Part shown: positions 26,031-38,920 of the stretch, in pieces
Position numbering within the stretch: position 1 is the first letter of the stretch
Layout: every line of letters starts with the position of its first letter
NCBI RefSeq assembly: GCF_963662255.1
Contig: NC_085055.1
Location: forward strand, 3,651,102 to 3,715,101
DNA from: Cinclus cinclus
Taxonomy: Eukaryota; Chordata; Aves; Passeriformes; Cinclidae
Reading direction: 5' to 3'
DNA length: 64,000 nt
Notes under the pieces: generated by a model
What the model was told of the DNA's origin: nothing
The model's input: only the letters and a program-made list of their open reading frames with translations
Databases searched by the model: none
Made by a program: the position numbers and the translations under genes

Positions 26031-26185
26031 CCAAAATCATACGATCATTAAACCATGTCCTCAAGTGCCACATCCACACTTCCAGAGATGGTGACATTTC
26101 CATCACTGCCCCAGCTTTTAAACTGTTCCAATGCTTTACAGCCCCTTCCAGGACAACATTTTTCTTAATATCTGTTCTAAGGGGT
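26031..26185 (-). mobile_element. CR1 LINE 3' fragment, antisense
   Basis: The + strand shows aaaccatgtcctcaagtgcc and the ccagagatggtgac segment typical of antisense CR1. The minus strand gives a KHWNSLK-type remnant of the ORF carboxyl end. It is degraded and short. Confidence 0.8.
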
Positions 26186-26502
26186 GAGGTTGGTACTGTC
26201 CAGTTCTGGGTTTTTTTCACTAAGAAGTTTTTTGTCTGCTTATCTCTCAGAAAATGCTGACTCTGAACAGTTCTCAATCTGCAAATTTTAATAGTCAAGG
26301 GAGGGAAAGCCTGCTCATTTGTCACCTTTAAGAAATGCCACTGGCTGGGGGAAGCTCCTTTAGAGACAAACTTTGCTGTCACCCTGTGTCACGTGGAGCT
26401 CTTGGCAGTGTCTTCCTCAGTGAGAATTCCATCCTTGGGATACTTTTGGCACATCATCCCTCCTCCATTCAGGATTCTCAGAATGGAGGCTTGTTATCCT
26501 CC

Positions 26503-26508
26503 CTTTTT

Positions 26509-26539
<31 letters not shown>

Positions 26540-26590
26540 GTTGTTGTTGCTGGGTGGTTTTTGTTTGTTTTTTTGGTTTGGTTTGGTTTT
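26503..26590 (+). repeat. T-rich GTTTT/GTTT low-complexity tract
   Basis: Repeated GTTTT, then GTT and GGTTT units. Simple sequence of no coding significance. Confidence 0.9.
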
Positions 26591-29500
26591 TTTGTTCAGG
26601 TCTGTACCTTGTTTGCATTTCTTAGTGGTCTAAGAAGCAAAGCTTTCTGTTAGTAGAAAATTGATCTGGCAGGATCTTGCTTTCTTCCTTTATAAAAACC
26701 ATGATTGCAGGTTCACTAATTATACATGTTTATTACTGCTCTCTGTATTTTTGAGGAACTGATTGATCATAGCTGTTCCTGAGCATTTTGATAATGATAT
26801 GAAAAAAGCTGCTGATGTGACAATCCTGAATTCCAAAGGAGCAGTCACAGAGCTCTGTACTGAAGTAGGTTTTGGTCAGGGCAAATGGGCTTTTGTCAGT
26901 GTGGTTCATCAGATCGATTAGGGACCAACCTCCCTGGTGATTTGCAGGGCCCTAGGTCAGGGGTGTGGAGGATTTCACAATCTGAAACTTCAGCTGTAGA
27001 ATCTGCCCTTGGAAAGTGGGTTGAGCATTTGTATATCACATCATCTTTTATTGTGTTCAGAATTCGAGGTGTGGGTATGGAGGAAGGGTCAGTCCAAGTG
27101 CACAGCCCTAAGGAGCATGAAGAATTAAAAAAGATGTATAACATGGTGGCTAGATTATTTTACATATTGGAAACACACAGACTTTAGTTTGTGTGACTGA
27201 GTGTTAGGTAATTCCTGATGAAAGGTGAATAAACAAGGACACAGGAAGGTACCTTCAGTGGGGAATTCCCCTGAAAAGCATCTCTGAAATCTTCTGAAGG
27301 TGAGAAGGAGAATATCCACACTCCACCTCTGCTTTGTTCACCCTGCAGTGTAATCTCCTTGGCAAGACAGCCTGGGGACAGCACACAGCTCTCATTTTCC
27401 CTCTTGTCTCCATGGATTGCTCTCCCTCTGTCTTGTGGGGATGCAGTTGCTTTCATCACAGTCTGATTTGTGATAAGCAAGCCATAAGGGGCTTGAAATT
27501 CAGGTTATTCAGATAAGCATCCTAAGTTGTAACCATAGAAAGTTGAACAGGAGGTGTTTCAGTTTGATCTGTGCTGGAAACTAATCCAAATTTAATCACA
27601 GACAGATACAATCTTCCATAATCCTGTGATGTTCTAGAATTGCAGTGGAAGGTATTTATATTTCAAGAATACTTTTAAATATTTGTATACATCTGCTCTT
27701 CTAGAATCATTTCATCTTTCTATAGCTAATTCCAAGCAGAGGAAGAATAATGGCCACTTGTGTACCTACAACAGCAGATGTGTCCTTTACTAGTACAGCA
27801 ATTTGAACACAAAAGTCCAAATAGTTTAGACTTCTAAAACTTTCAAATGCAGTTCAGGCCTTTAGATCAGTGTCTGCTTTGCAGACTGCTCCCCAGACAA
27901 AATAATTAGGGAATTTTTCTGCTGTAACTGGGGGCAAAGCTGTTTCCTGGCCTTGAGATGGAGGAGACATGGAAAGGCGACTGCGCCTTGCATTTCTCTT
28001 GATTTTATCTGTAGGACGTGAAGGAATCTTTCAGCATATAATCCTTAAAATATCGATCTTGAAGAGGAAGTCTGGGGCTGGAAGGGATCATCTGTCATCG
28101 GATTTGCTGTTGATGTGGCGTCGTGGGGCTGCCTTTTCAGCTCCTGGGTCTCGCCTCCACTTGCTGCAGGGAGACTCAGGCTAGGGCTGCGTCTAGCTCA
28201 TGTACACAAGTGGTTCAGGATCTTTTATTTTGCATTGAACTGTGTTCCCTTTCAGCAATATCACTGCTTTATGGCCCTCTGGGATGTGCCAGCACGAGGG
28301 AAACGCCACTGAGGGTAGAGCTGCTGCTGGGTGCTAGAGCTCCCCCATAAACCAAGTCACTCCTTTGAATTTCCAAATGGAGACTAACAAATATCGCTAA
28401 CTCCCAGCTTGCTTTTATTAGCTGGACTATTTTTTATCCTTTCTAAGTGCCAATATCCAAACTTAAACTGTGTTTGGTATATGAGAGAAATTCTCCAGCT
28501 GATCGTAGCCTATAAAATTAAAATATTGAAGCTCCCAGAGTTTGAGTTTATTGAGGTATAAATACTAGAACGTGGTGTACTATGTGGTTCAGCTGCTTCC
28601 TTGTTCTATTTTTGTCTTTTTGCTTATTTTATTTCTCTGACAATCCATACAAAGAGTTTCCTGGGTTTGATTTTGTCCTAGCATTTTTCAGCAGTCTGGT
28701 TCTTAGCAGTATGGAGTTCAACAAGGTGAATAACATTTTCTGTTTACTGTTTACATTTTAAAAAGCAAAATTTCTGTTTAAAAAAAAAAGTATATTCCAG
28801 ATGTCCCCGGGCAGTAAGATATGTATGTAGTATACAGTCTAATAAAACAACAAATACGGCAGAAGGATCAAAAACTGGTGCATGTTAGCAAATGGTCTGA
28901 ATTTAAACACTAGTCAACACCAGGACTTCATTTTAGCTGAGGGAAATTCACCTGTGAAGTATTAAAATTTAACTTTATAAATACATTTCCTCAGGAGCGG
29001 GATGTTGTGCATTTCCAAGTCCTCTTTAAAACTTCCTCTTTTCAGTTAATTTTCATTAGATTTTCTAAAACAGAATAAACATAAAAGCATTTAAAAAATA
29101 TGTAAAGCATGAAAGTTAAATGCAAAACAGAGCCACAGCAAAGATATGAAAGCCAGACCCCTTGTTGCTCAAGTGCAGTATAGGGGGGAAATTCCTTCAC
29201 TGGGGGCTCGCTTCCCCACAGGAGCAGTTGTGATTTACGTCCCATTAGATGATTTCAGAACATGATCTAAAGAGCAATTAAATCAGGAGGAGGCTTCACT
29301 GTTGAAAGGGGGGTTCTTTAGAGATGTCTGGTGCAGGAGGGAGGCTTGACTTGGGGAAGAAAATATCTTTGGTATTTGGGATAATCTGGGACCAGCATCG
29401 CCGCTGGGGAAGATGGTGGGAGGAGGAGTTGTTATCCCCGGGGACTGCTAAGGAAAGGACAGACAAAATCTAGGCAAACATCTGCCAGGTGAATTTTTTT

Positions 29501-29949
29501 TCAGGGAATGGCCTAATTGACCCTTATTTCCAGTGACCCCTGTGCTGATTTTTAAGGTAATGGTGTCAACATGTCAATCAAATGCTATTTATAGTAGCTC
29601 AGCGTTGCTGAAGAGGTGCAAAAACTGCTTATGTGGTACTTCTGGAAATTCAGTTTTATGATTCTGTCTTAGACCTTCACCTGTTTACTTAAACTCTTCT
29701 TGATCTTTGTCCATCATTGTCCATCATTTGCAGATGAAACTTAACAGCAGTGTTCTCAAGCTGGTTTAATGCTTGTTTCCCTCTTCATTTGTATGTAATC
29801 CTCTAAAATCCCCTGAAACATGGAATGCTACCTGCTTAGCTTTGGAAAACATATCAGCAGGAGCTCATATAATTTTTCTGGGAGGTCATCTGAGAAGATA
29901 CAATGGAAAGTTTAGGTGTGCACAGGGGAAAAACAAGGGGCTTTCCTCC

Positions 29950-30086
29950 CTGGAAGTGTTCAAGGCCAGGCTAGATGGAGCTTGGAGCAACCTGGGATGG
30001 TGGAAGGTGCCCCTGCACGTGGCCAGGGGGGTGGAATGAGTTGAGCTTTAGGGTCATGTCCAACCCAAACCATTCTCTGACTCTAC
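29950..30086 (+). mobile_element. CR1 LINE 3' tail, sense
   Basis: Carries cctggaagtgttcaaggcc, the gatggagcttggagcaacct segment and the caacccaaaccattct terminus. About 137 bases, ending some 545 bases before exon w2. Confidence 0.88.
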
Positions 30087-30631
30087 GGCAAGAGACACAG
30101 AATTGTGGCACAAATTCCTCACTCTTCTAGAATTTTCTCTTTAGACTCTCCGTGCTTTGCACAGTTGAAAATGTAATGGTGATGGAGAATGTATCTGTTT
30201 TCCATTCATATCAGTGGTACCTGCTTGTACCCCCAAGAACAAATAGGATTAAAGGCCTGATGCAAAAGGAAGTCTTCATACAGCAAGTTTTTATAAAAGC
30301 CAAAGGCTTGACCAGCAGTTCCTACAGACTCAGTTGTGTTATCTAACCCTAATTCTTCCCCTGTATTTTTCTCTTGGCTTCAATGAAGGAGCCGTGTCAC
30401 AAATCACTCTAATTAACAAGGACTTCAGAAGCAGAGACTACAGAGGCAGTGCCTGCAGGAACTTGGAAAAATACCATAAAATTCCACTTTTCTTTGCTGC
30501 CAAAATGAAGTAAACAACCCCCCAGCCCGAGCGCCCTGGCTGCATTATGGATGAGCCGTGCAGTAGAGCCAGGGTCTGCCTGTGCTGGGCTCTCCTGTAA
30601 CCCTTCCTCACCGTCTCCCTTCCTCCTGCAG

Positions 30632-30754
30632 ATGTGGATGAGTGTGAGGTGCTGAACGGGGGCTGCCAGCAGGGCTGTGTCAACACCCAAGGCTCCTTCC
30701 AGTGCCAGTGCCGGGCGGGATTTCGGCTCCACGCCGATGGGCGCACCTGCATCG
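30632..30754 (+). CDS. MEGF6: MEGF6 exon w2: calcium-binding EGF module
   Basis: This 123-nt exon lies between tcctcctgcag and |gtaagg. The codon split with w1 reads GAT, giving DVDEC and then NGGC spacing. It carries [12 protein letters not shown], a full Asn-hydroxylation signature, and ends RTCI. It has six cysteines, a standard calcium-binding EGF. The exon is GC-rich relative to its flanks and has a strong consensus donor. Confidence 0.95.
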
Positions 30755-33700
30755 GTAAGGAACCCTTCCCACCCTCCCAGCACTGGCTTTTCTCTCAGTG
30801 CAAACCTTTCTAGACTTCTCCAGTCTGAGTTTTGACTAAATGTCGTTACCCATTCTGGTTCAAGCAGCCTGTGAAGATTCAGGTGTTGCCAAACTTACTC
30901 TATTTTGCTTTGTTGTTTTTTGGGTTTTTTTTTAATGGTGTCTCATGTTGGTGGAAATTCTTTTGCAGCAGGCATTAAAAAGCCTAGGGGGTTTTCATAT
31001 TAAATTACAACATTTTTTTGGATTCTGAGTGCTTTTTCTTTGTGGCACATCTCTCTGCATGTTCCAGCACTGCCCTGGGACTTGGTGATTTTAGAAGTTT
31101 TTTCCAGGCTAAATTATTTTGATTTACAGGATGGTGTTTCCCTGTGTATGCTCATGTCAATGAGAGCACCATGGAGCTCAGCCATGACACAAGGCCTGTT
31201 TATGTGGCGAGAATTAGCAGCTCTGCCATTACAATAAACCCTGTGTTTCTTAGGTTGGACTCTAAAGCCTGAATGAGGAATACCAGAGTTAATTCTGCGT
31301 GTTGTTAAAAGCAATAATATAAAATACACAGTTCTTTTATTGTATTTAAAACAGTACAAAAGTCAAAATTTTGAATTCTGCAGTTAGGATTAAAATGTTC
31401 TCTCATCTGGGAAGAAGAAAAGGGCACCTTTTGTTTAAATTTTTAAACCTGATTTCAGCTAATATGGGAAGAACAGTCAAGTGCAGTCCGACCACGTCTG
31501 CAGAATAAGTTCACTCACAGTTTGGGCATTGTCTCAGTTCCTGCACAAAGTCCCTTGGTTGTGCTTAACTTCAGCCAGAGTCATTCCTTCATCAGTCATT
31601 CCTGGAATTATCACAGCAATACATTCACTGATGCAACCAGGACTCAGGAGGTACCAGTGCTCAAGCTGTGGGAATAATGGATTTTTTTATTTTAAAACTT
31701 ACCCATCTAGCTTGCTTTCTTTTTTTTTATTTTTTTATTTTTTATCTCATACAGAGACTTTCAGTGTTTTGGTAATTAACTGCAATTAAAAATATGATGA
31801 AGTCTCAGTCTTGATTATCTTAGTTGGTGAAGGACTGGACAAGGAAACACTATAGTTAGAGGGAAAAAATAATATAAGAGCAGAGTGGTTCATAATTAAC
31901 TAGAAGCAATTGTGGTGTTCTGTGAATTAAAAGAGAAATTAATCTCGCTCAGATCAGATCTGACCAGGGAAGACCCAGAAGTGAAAGATGTGTTGTTTGA
32001 GCTGCATTACTCCCTCTGAATAGTCTAATTTGTAGTGGAGAGGGAGTTTTATCTGAAAAGGGACTAAGGTAACTTTGGGGGGAAGAGAAAGAGATCTTTG
32101 TGATATAGGCAAAAAGTAAGTGCTAATTGCAATTAAATGAATTTACTTGTGTAATGTGCAAAAGTTTCTGTGGACATAAAATATTTAGGTTTCCTCTTGC
32201 CTCAAATAATCAGAAAGATCAGTTTAGCTGTGAACAATACCAGATAACAAGTTTTAATTTCATAAATGTAAATATTCTCAAGAAGTTATTCAAAATACTT
32301 CATACTGTGATCGGCTTTGTTTGCATTATCTCAGAAATTATCAAGGAGAAACAAAAATAAATCCTAAGATGAGAGACAGGAGTTTCAGAGAGCTCTGCTA
32401 TCCTGATAATGGATGTACATGATACTGAGGGAGGATATTGAGTCCTGTTCCAGCTGTTTAGACAAGACACCAAAATAAATGGATATAATAAGCTCTCATG
32501 CAATTGAGAACGAGACAGTTACTAATTGATGAGGACAGGGAGAAGCATTTCATATAAATCAGGAGTGCCCAGGATCAGGATTTAGGCAGTAGCCGCTTGT
32601 TGGGCATGGAGAGTTTGCCCCTTGTGTAGCACCAGGTTGTACATCCAGCTTTCATTGCTCATCTGATGAGAGGCAAACCACTAATGCACCTCTCCTTTGA
32701 CCTGGTGCAGCTAAGCAGGACATCCAGCATTTCAAACAGCCTTGGATTAGCAATGGTATTTCTTCCATGAATACTTCGGAGGATGTAAAGATCTCTCCTG
32801 CATGCTGAGAATGAAAAGGGACCACATTCTGGCACTGAGCTGTTTATGGAAGGTGATTATCTCGGCTGCAGAAATAAGAAACAAGAGTCCCTTTAGACAG
32901 GCTTTTCAGAGGAGCCCAGCCCAGATTGCTGCTACGTTCATTCTTTCCACGTCTCCCTTTTCTTTTTTGGCAGCCCTGGGTTTGTGGGAACAAAAGTGCC
33001 AAAAATCATTTGAGGGGAAGCAGATTTTACAGCCTGGATGGCTTGGAAATCTCCCATACATAAGGAAGTGGATCTATCATCTTAAAAGATATTCAGCCTA
33101 TATCTGAGGACTCAAAAACCTGGGATAAGATACTTTCTCATGTGATTCATGGAATATTACTGAACTTCTGCCACAAGTTTCCCAGTAAATCTGGTCTTCC
33201 TGCCACCTCATCTCAAGGTGTTTGGGATCCTGACTAGTTGCTGGTGGTCCATGCCTTCCACTGCCAGTATGAGCCTTAAAATCCATGGAGAGAGGAAATC
33301 TGCTTTTGTCATCCTTCCTGCTCTTGCTGGAGACTTCTGCTTATACTCTAAGGCAGAGTGACCTACTCATACTCTGCTCAGACCCAAAGAATCTCCAGAG
33401 TGAGTTGCCTTGTTCAGTGATGACCATTGTGTGAAAGTAAGCTACTGAATTCCTGAATCCTTTGATGTTATCCAATAATTCGTGCCGTGATAAAATCCCA
33501 TCACTTTTAATGCTTCTTTTCTTCCTTCAGCTTTTTGGTCCCACAAATCTTGCTCAGCATTGAATTAATTTTTAAATACATGTGCCAGACCAAATATTCA
33601 CTGCAACCCTGTCCAATTTTGTTTTGTTTTGTTTGTAATGCCTTGATTATGTTATTGCAATAAATTTGATTTCACTGGAGTTTAACCAGCTGGTGTCTGA

Positions 33701-34204
33701 AAAGCTGAAACCTAGAAAGAACGTGTTTATTGTAGTATGGGGCTGTGGGTTTGGATTGTTGTAGATTCATTGTCTGCAGTGGAATTTATTCCTGTTTGAA
33801 CTCCTAGAAGTGAAAACAGGGCACAGCCGTTAGACCCTGATTCATCTCTGGTGCCAGCTGTTACCTTTGAAGTCTGTGTTATGTGGAGAAGCTGTTGAGA
33901 TGCAGGTTTTTTTATGGACATTTTAGCACACTAAGGCTCTTAATAGAGAAAGTAACAAAGAAAATATCTCTACAACTCTATAATCGATGTTTTCTGACAT
34001 AAATATAAGCCCTGTACATCTGAAGTTACATTTCTCATCATTGCCAAGGTTGGATTTAAGGTGTTGGAAAACAGGGTGGAAGAGATTGCATGTTCTAACC
34101 CCATGGTTGCTATGTATGTATCCAACTATGGCTTCAGACCCAGCTCTTTTTAAAAATATCACCTTTATTATAAAAAATTAATGAGAAATGTGTATTTCTT
34201 AACT

Positions 34205-34513
34205 ATTGTCAGATTGGGGGCCTACAAGAGAGCTTTTGGGACCTTTCAAAGGTCATGTTGTGAAAGAACAAAGGAGAATGGCTTTGAATTGGTGGAAAGC
34301 AGGATTAGATGGGATACTGGGAAGGAATTGTTCCCTGGGAGGGGGGGCAGGCCCTGGCACAGGGTGCCCAGAGAAGCTGTGGCTGCCCCTGAATCCCTGG
34401 CAGTGCCCAAGGCTTGATGGGCTTGGAAGTGGAAGGTGACCCTGCCTATGGCAGGGGGTGGAATTGAGATGGTTTTTAAGATGAACCCAAACCATTCTGT
34501 GATTGTGTGATCC
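34205..34513 (+). mobile_element. CR1 LINE 3' fragment, sense
   Basis: Carries gtgcccagagaagctgtggc, the tggcagggggtggaatt segment and the aacccaaaccattctgtgat terminus. About 300 bases. Confidence 0.9.
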
Positions 34514-35674
34514 TTGTGTTTTTCACCTGGTGTTTCCCTCCACTGCTGCTCTTCCCAAATGCCCCTTCCCTCTCTTGGCATCACCTGGTGTCATCATCAG
34601 CTTGTCTGGAATCCACATCAGGGCTGGGTTTCTGCCAAATTTCAGGAGCAAATCTTTGAAAGCAAATGTCAGGCCATATTTCTGCCTGTGGAGGTGCTCA
34701 GACCTCCAGCCACACGCCCCTTGGTGACAGATGGAGTCAGACCCATGAGGTACCAAGGCTCTCCCTTTCCCTGATCAGAGACATGTTGCTGGCCTGGCAA
34801 TGACAAGATCATCCATCCTGTCCTGTCCCTGGAGGCTCTTCTCCTTCAGTCTGGCACCTCCTCTCACAAATCCACTTTGGTGCCTCAGCAGCAGCCGTGA
34901 CAAACCTGCCCTGGCTGCTCCAGAGCCACCCGTGGCTGCTGGCAGAGCCCCACACCAAATTGGGATGCACGGTCCCTCCAGCACAGCATTTCACACCTGT
35001 CCCCTCCCACCTTCAAATCCTCCAAAATTTCTGCCACAACAGCCTGCTGCTTATCTCCCCTTGCATCCAAATTGGCTCATGCCCAGGAACTGAGGGAGAA
35101 AATGGCACTTTTAAAAGCAGACATGTATATTCTGTCACTTGGATTTAAGATGTTTTTCATCTTCTGAAATATTTTCATCTTATTTGAATATTCTTGCTGA
35201 AAAACAGGTCTTTGGATACAAATGTGCAGGGAGCTGGAAGCTCAGAGTGTATGGGGTCTGCTGTCTCCTGTGTAGACATGAGGCTGCTTTCAGGTTCTGT
35301 CTCTGACAGGGCAGGAGGTTCGTGGGCACAGGTGGAGATCAGGGTCAGGTGTCTGTGCAGTGAGGTGCCTCCTGCCTCCTGCTGTGTGTGCAGCCAGGAG
35401 AATGTAAGAATTTGCTTTTCTTTTCACCTTTTTAACACATACTTGACTGCACAAACTCAGTGTTTGCTAATTGGTGGCATAGGGTGAAACGAATCCTGTA
35501 GCAGGTTTTTCAGCTAACATTTACTCATGTCTATTACAGATAAATGAAGACGTATGAATATTGCTAAAATAAATGTGAAAAAAATAAATATCAAAGCACT
35601 TTGCTGATTTAATTTGGTTCAGAGTTTGGTGCATTATGTGAAGGACCAAATAGTTTTTCCAGTTACTCACAGAG

Positions 35675-35900
35675 AACACAGAATCCCAGAATATTTGGGT
35701 TGGAAGGGATCTTAAAGCTCATCCAGTCCCACCCTCTTCCACTATCCCAGGTTGCTCCAAGTCCTATCCAGTCTGGCCTAGGACACTTACAGGGATCCAG
35801 GGTCAGCCACAGCTTCTCTGGGCACCCTGTGCCAGGGCCTGCCCACCCTCAGAGTCAAGAATTTCTTCCTAATATCTGATTTAAATCTCTCCATACTACA
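35675..35900 (-). mobile_element. CR1 LINE 3' fragment, antisense
   Basis: Starts with acacagaatcccagaat and tgggttggaagggatct, followed by ccacagcttctctgggcacc. The minus strand translates to a FLTLRVGRPWHRVPREAV-type CR1 ORF end. Confidence 0.9.
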
Positions 35901-36658
35901 TCCCTGCTGTGGAAATACATTGTGATGCAGCCATGTACACACACTTCCATCAGCACAGCACAGTAGCAGCATCAAACCATCACCCTTATTTTTACATGCA
36001 GCATGTGAATAGGTGTGAGTGTGTGTTAACATGTTTTGTCAGGAGGAGAAATGCTTCTCCAGAGGCCAGGGATATGCGTTGAACAAAAAAGAATATTAAT
36101 TTGCTTGGGTGAAAGAAGCAGTATCGTTAAAGATGTACAGAGTTGTAAAGATGTGAAGATGCCCTCTGTTCCTGTGGTTTACTGCGTAAGTCTGTTCTGC
36201 AAACTTGTGGCTTCTGCTTTTTGAATTTTTTTATTTATGAGACTGAGGAAATCAGCCTGAAAGACAATTACTAGTTTTAATCAATGAAAGCAAGGAAAGA
36301 AAAAGATAATCAATGGGCAAGTGCCAGCAGGGCTGCTCTTTTTTCCCCTTCCTTGCCTCGGTGGATTGGCAGTGCTTTGGTGCTGTCAGATCAAAGGGTG
36401 CTGTGCTTCAGTCAGCATTACAGCCCTTAGATCTCACCTGCTTCTCTCTGCAATCAGGATTTCACTGCTGTGGGACACTGTGCCAGCCAAGCTCCGTGAG
36501 CACAAGGGAGTTCAATCACTCAGGGGTGGGGACAGATGCTTTTCTAAAACCTGTGCAGCGAGGTTTGCCTGGTTTTGCTGTCATTTATGTATTTAAAATA
36601 GGAAATGGGTTCTCCCAGGTTGTTGACATGCATTCCTTCACTGCTTCCTTGGCACCAG

Positions 36659-36784
36659 CTGTCAATTCCTGCAGCATTAACAACGGGGGCTGTGAGCAGG
36701 ACTGTGTTCAGCTCAGTGAGGACCACTACAGATGCCAGTGCCAGCCAGGCTACCAGCTGAAGACAGATGCCAAGTCCTGTGAAG
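36659..36784 (+). CDS. MEGF6: MEGF6 exon w3: EGF module (AVNSC type)
   Basis: This 126-nt exon lies between ttggcaccag and |gtgagt. It starts AVNSC rather than D-x-D/N-E-C, so its calcium-binding end is weakened, although the Asn two residues before the first Cys is kept. NNGGC and CQCQPGYQL follow, and six cysteines are present. Human MEGF6 has, from memory, an equivalent AINSC module at the same place, which helps to fix the exon order. The Asn-hydroxylation pattern is absent. Confidence 0.93.
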
Positions 36785-37316
36785 GTGAGTACTGTGCTAC
36801 CTGCCTGAAGACAGATAGTAAAGGCAATTCAAAGACCCCAGAATGGTGTTTTTGGTCGCTGTGTTCATTCCTATTTCCCCCTGTGTGCCAAAAGCAGCTT
36901 TAGGAATTGCTTATTAACAGGATTTTTAAATGGCACGTGTTTGAGGTGTGAAGTTCACTTTGAATCACAACTTTGAACAAGATTTTGGCCTCGTAGATCC
37001 CTGGCTGTTCCTTGCACAGTGATGGTGATGACATAGGTTAGGAACTTAATCATGATTTAATTCTAGCATTTTATTGCTCATCAAGTTGTATACAGAGTTG
37101 GCCTGCATTGCATGTTTTATTCTACAAAAGGTCTTCTTTTTATCTCCTTTTGGCTTATCACAATCTGATTCATTCTTTCTCTCCTTCAGGTTTCTAAGCA
37201 CTCTCTTCAGCAGAACAACAATGTTACCTTTGGGTTTGATTGTTGCTTTTCTTTTCTGGTATATCTTAAAATATTCAACAGTTTCGAAGGCAACCTCCCC
37301 CATTCCCCAGCACAAG

Positions 37317-37339
37317 CACACACACACACACACACACAC
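37317..37339. repeat. CA microsatellite
   Basis: About 11 CA units followed by a short C-run. Confidence 0.95.
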
Positions 37340-38759
37340 CCCCTTGAACATGCCAGAGAAAGATGGGGCCAAATTTATGGATTTATTGAGCTGAAATTCC
37401 TGTCACAAAACCGTTTCCATATGGCTCCTCTTCTGCTCGGAGATTTTACACTCTGTGGATGAAGTGTAAGTAAACCCTGCTGTTCAGATGGCTCCCAGCT
37501 CCTGCTGGGTGCAGGGAACTCTTCCCCTTTGGGTTTGGGTCTCCCCAGATCCTGTCCTGAGCAGGGGCTGCACCTCAGGGAGCACCCACAGCCTGGTGGC
37601 CTCTCTGTCCCTCATGGGGTGGCCACGATTTGTCCCTCAGACTATCAGAAAGAGCCAGAAAAGGGAGTTTAAAGAGAAGGAGGTGTCAGACACTGTTCTC
37701 CATCCTGTTTCCAAGCATCTTGAGGTGTGTTTGGCCAGCTGGCCGTGCAGAGCCCGCACAGGAATTTTGGGTGTGTGTTATGGAGTGGTGGGACAGAGGT
37801 TGGGTCACAGGGGTCTGGGTGTGGCGATGCCAGGTGGGGTGGGAGGCGTCCTGGACTGGTCAGAGCACAGTTCAAGCTTCCATGGTCTGAAGTGCTTCAG
37901 AGCACTTCATGCTCTGTCTCAGCTGGGACCCCTACAGGGGGAGGTTTTGCCCCCATGGTTCACCCCCTCACATGGTGGGGCTGAAGAGAGTTAGCCACTC
38001 ACAAAAGCAGTGGTTTGTCACCAGCCTGAAATTACTGAACACTGGAGAGGGGCAGGGTCAGCGCTGTCTGTGGGTGGGGCATTACCTGGGTGCCTGCTTA
38101 TCCCTGGGTGCTCAGAGTGTTGGAATCAAAAGAAATATGTGCAGCCCTCCCCCAGAAGGGCAGTTGTGCTGGGGGGAAGGAGGATCTGTCTTGCAAGCAG
38201 AGGTCAGCTTCCAAAATGAACACTGCATAGGATGCTTTCCCCACAATAAATACCTTAGTGAATGAATGCCTGGGAGAGAAAAGTGCTAGGTAGGTCCATG
38301 GACAGCATTTTAGCAGGAGCAAATGAGAGCGAAGTGCTCATGAATGCATTTGGGTTGTCAGTTCAGAGATATTTTAAGTAGAAGAGGTGGGAGGAGGTGA
38401 GTCTGGCTGGTATTTTATTTTCCAGCCAAAGTTTGGCTGCTGGAGTCATGGTTTGGATGGAGAAAGCACAATGTCATAAGAGTGTTTGCCACAGCAGGTG
38501 CAGGTGTTGTGCAGGGTGGATTCATCCCTGTGGACTCCTTGGGCATTATTATTGCACCCACAGACCTGGAAATCTTAGAAAAACACTCAAGCCTGGCAAT
38601 ATTGCTCTTTACCCCTTTATATTTTCTCCAGTGGGAAGTCATGGTTGCTGTGAACAAGAAAATTCATTTGATAAGGCCCAAAACTCTATTGTTTAGCTGC
38701 TCTAGAGGTCGTGGTAGATAGGACTGGAGACCCTGTTGTTTCCAGCCTTAACAGTGAAG

Positions 38760-38920
38760 GATTGGAAGGTCTGCCCCATCCCTGGAAGTGTCCAAGTCCA
38801 GGCTGGATGGGGCTTGGAGCAAGCTGGGATAGTGAAAGGAGTCCCTGCCCATGGCAGAGAGTGGAGCTGGCTGAGCTTTAAGGTCCCTTCCAACCCAAAC
38901 ATTCTGGGATTCTGTGTCCT
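38760..38920 (+). mobile_element. CR1 LINE 3' tail, sense
   Basis: Shows ccctggaagtgtccaagtcc, ggctggatggggcttggagc, ctgcccatggcagagagtgg and the ccaacccaaacattctggga terminus. Confidence 0.9.

Larger units (their letters stand above)
11470..30631 (+). other. MEGF6: MEGF6 intron w1 (19.2 kb)
   Basis: This is the longest intron in the window and has no supported exon. It contains alternating inverted repeats (14971-15022), a G14 run (16512-16525), A-runs near 17193 and 24328, an A26 run (18734-18759), a TA/TG microsatellite (22268-22326), a T-rich GTTTT-type tract (26503-26590) and CR1 fragments at 20328, 26031 and 29950. Its longest open frames, 18248-18802 (+) and 23461-24111 (-), show no recognisable domain. 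Confidence 0.85.
30755..36658 (+). other. MEGF6: MEGF6 intron w2 (5.9 kb)
   Basis: Unique AT-rich sequence with a T-rich tract near 31720-31745 and two CR1 fragments in opposite orientations (34205-34513 and 35675-35900). A GC-richer stretch at 34800-35050 gives overlapping open frames on both strands without any domain signature. No exon is supported. Confidence 0.85.

Noticed and set aside
36313..36903. 196-codon open frame that would extend exon w3 on both sides
   Set aside because: It simply runs through exon w3 into intron; the acceptor at 36658 and donor at 36785 match the module borders.
37488..37994. 168-codon open frame in a GC-rich stretch
   Set aside because: Overlapping frames are open on both strands because of composition; no recognisable product.
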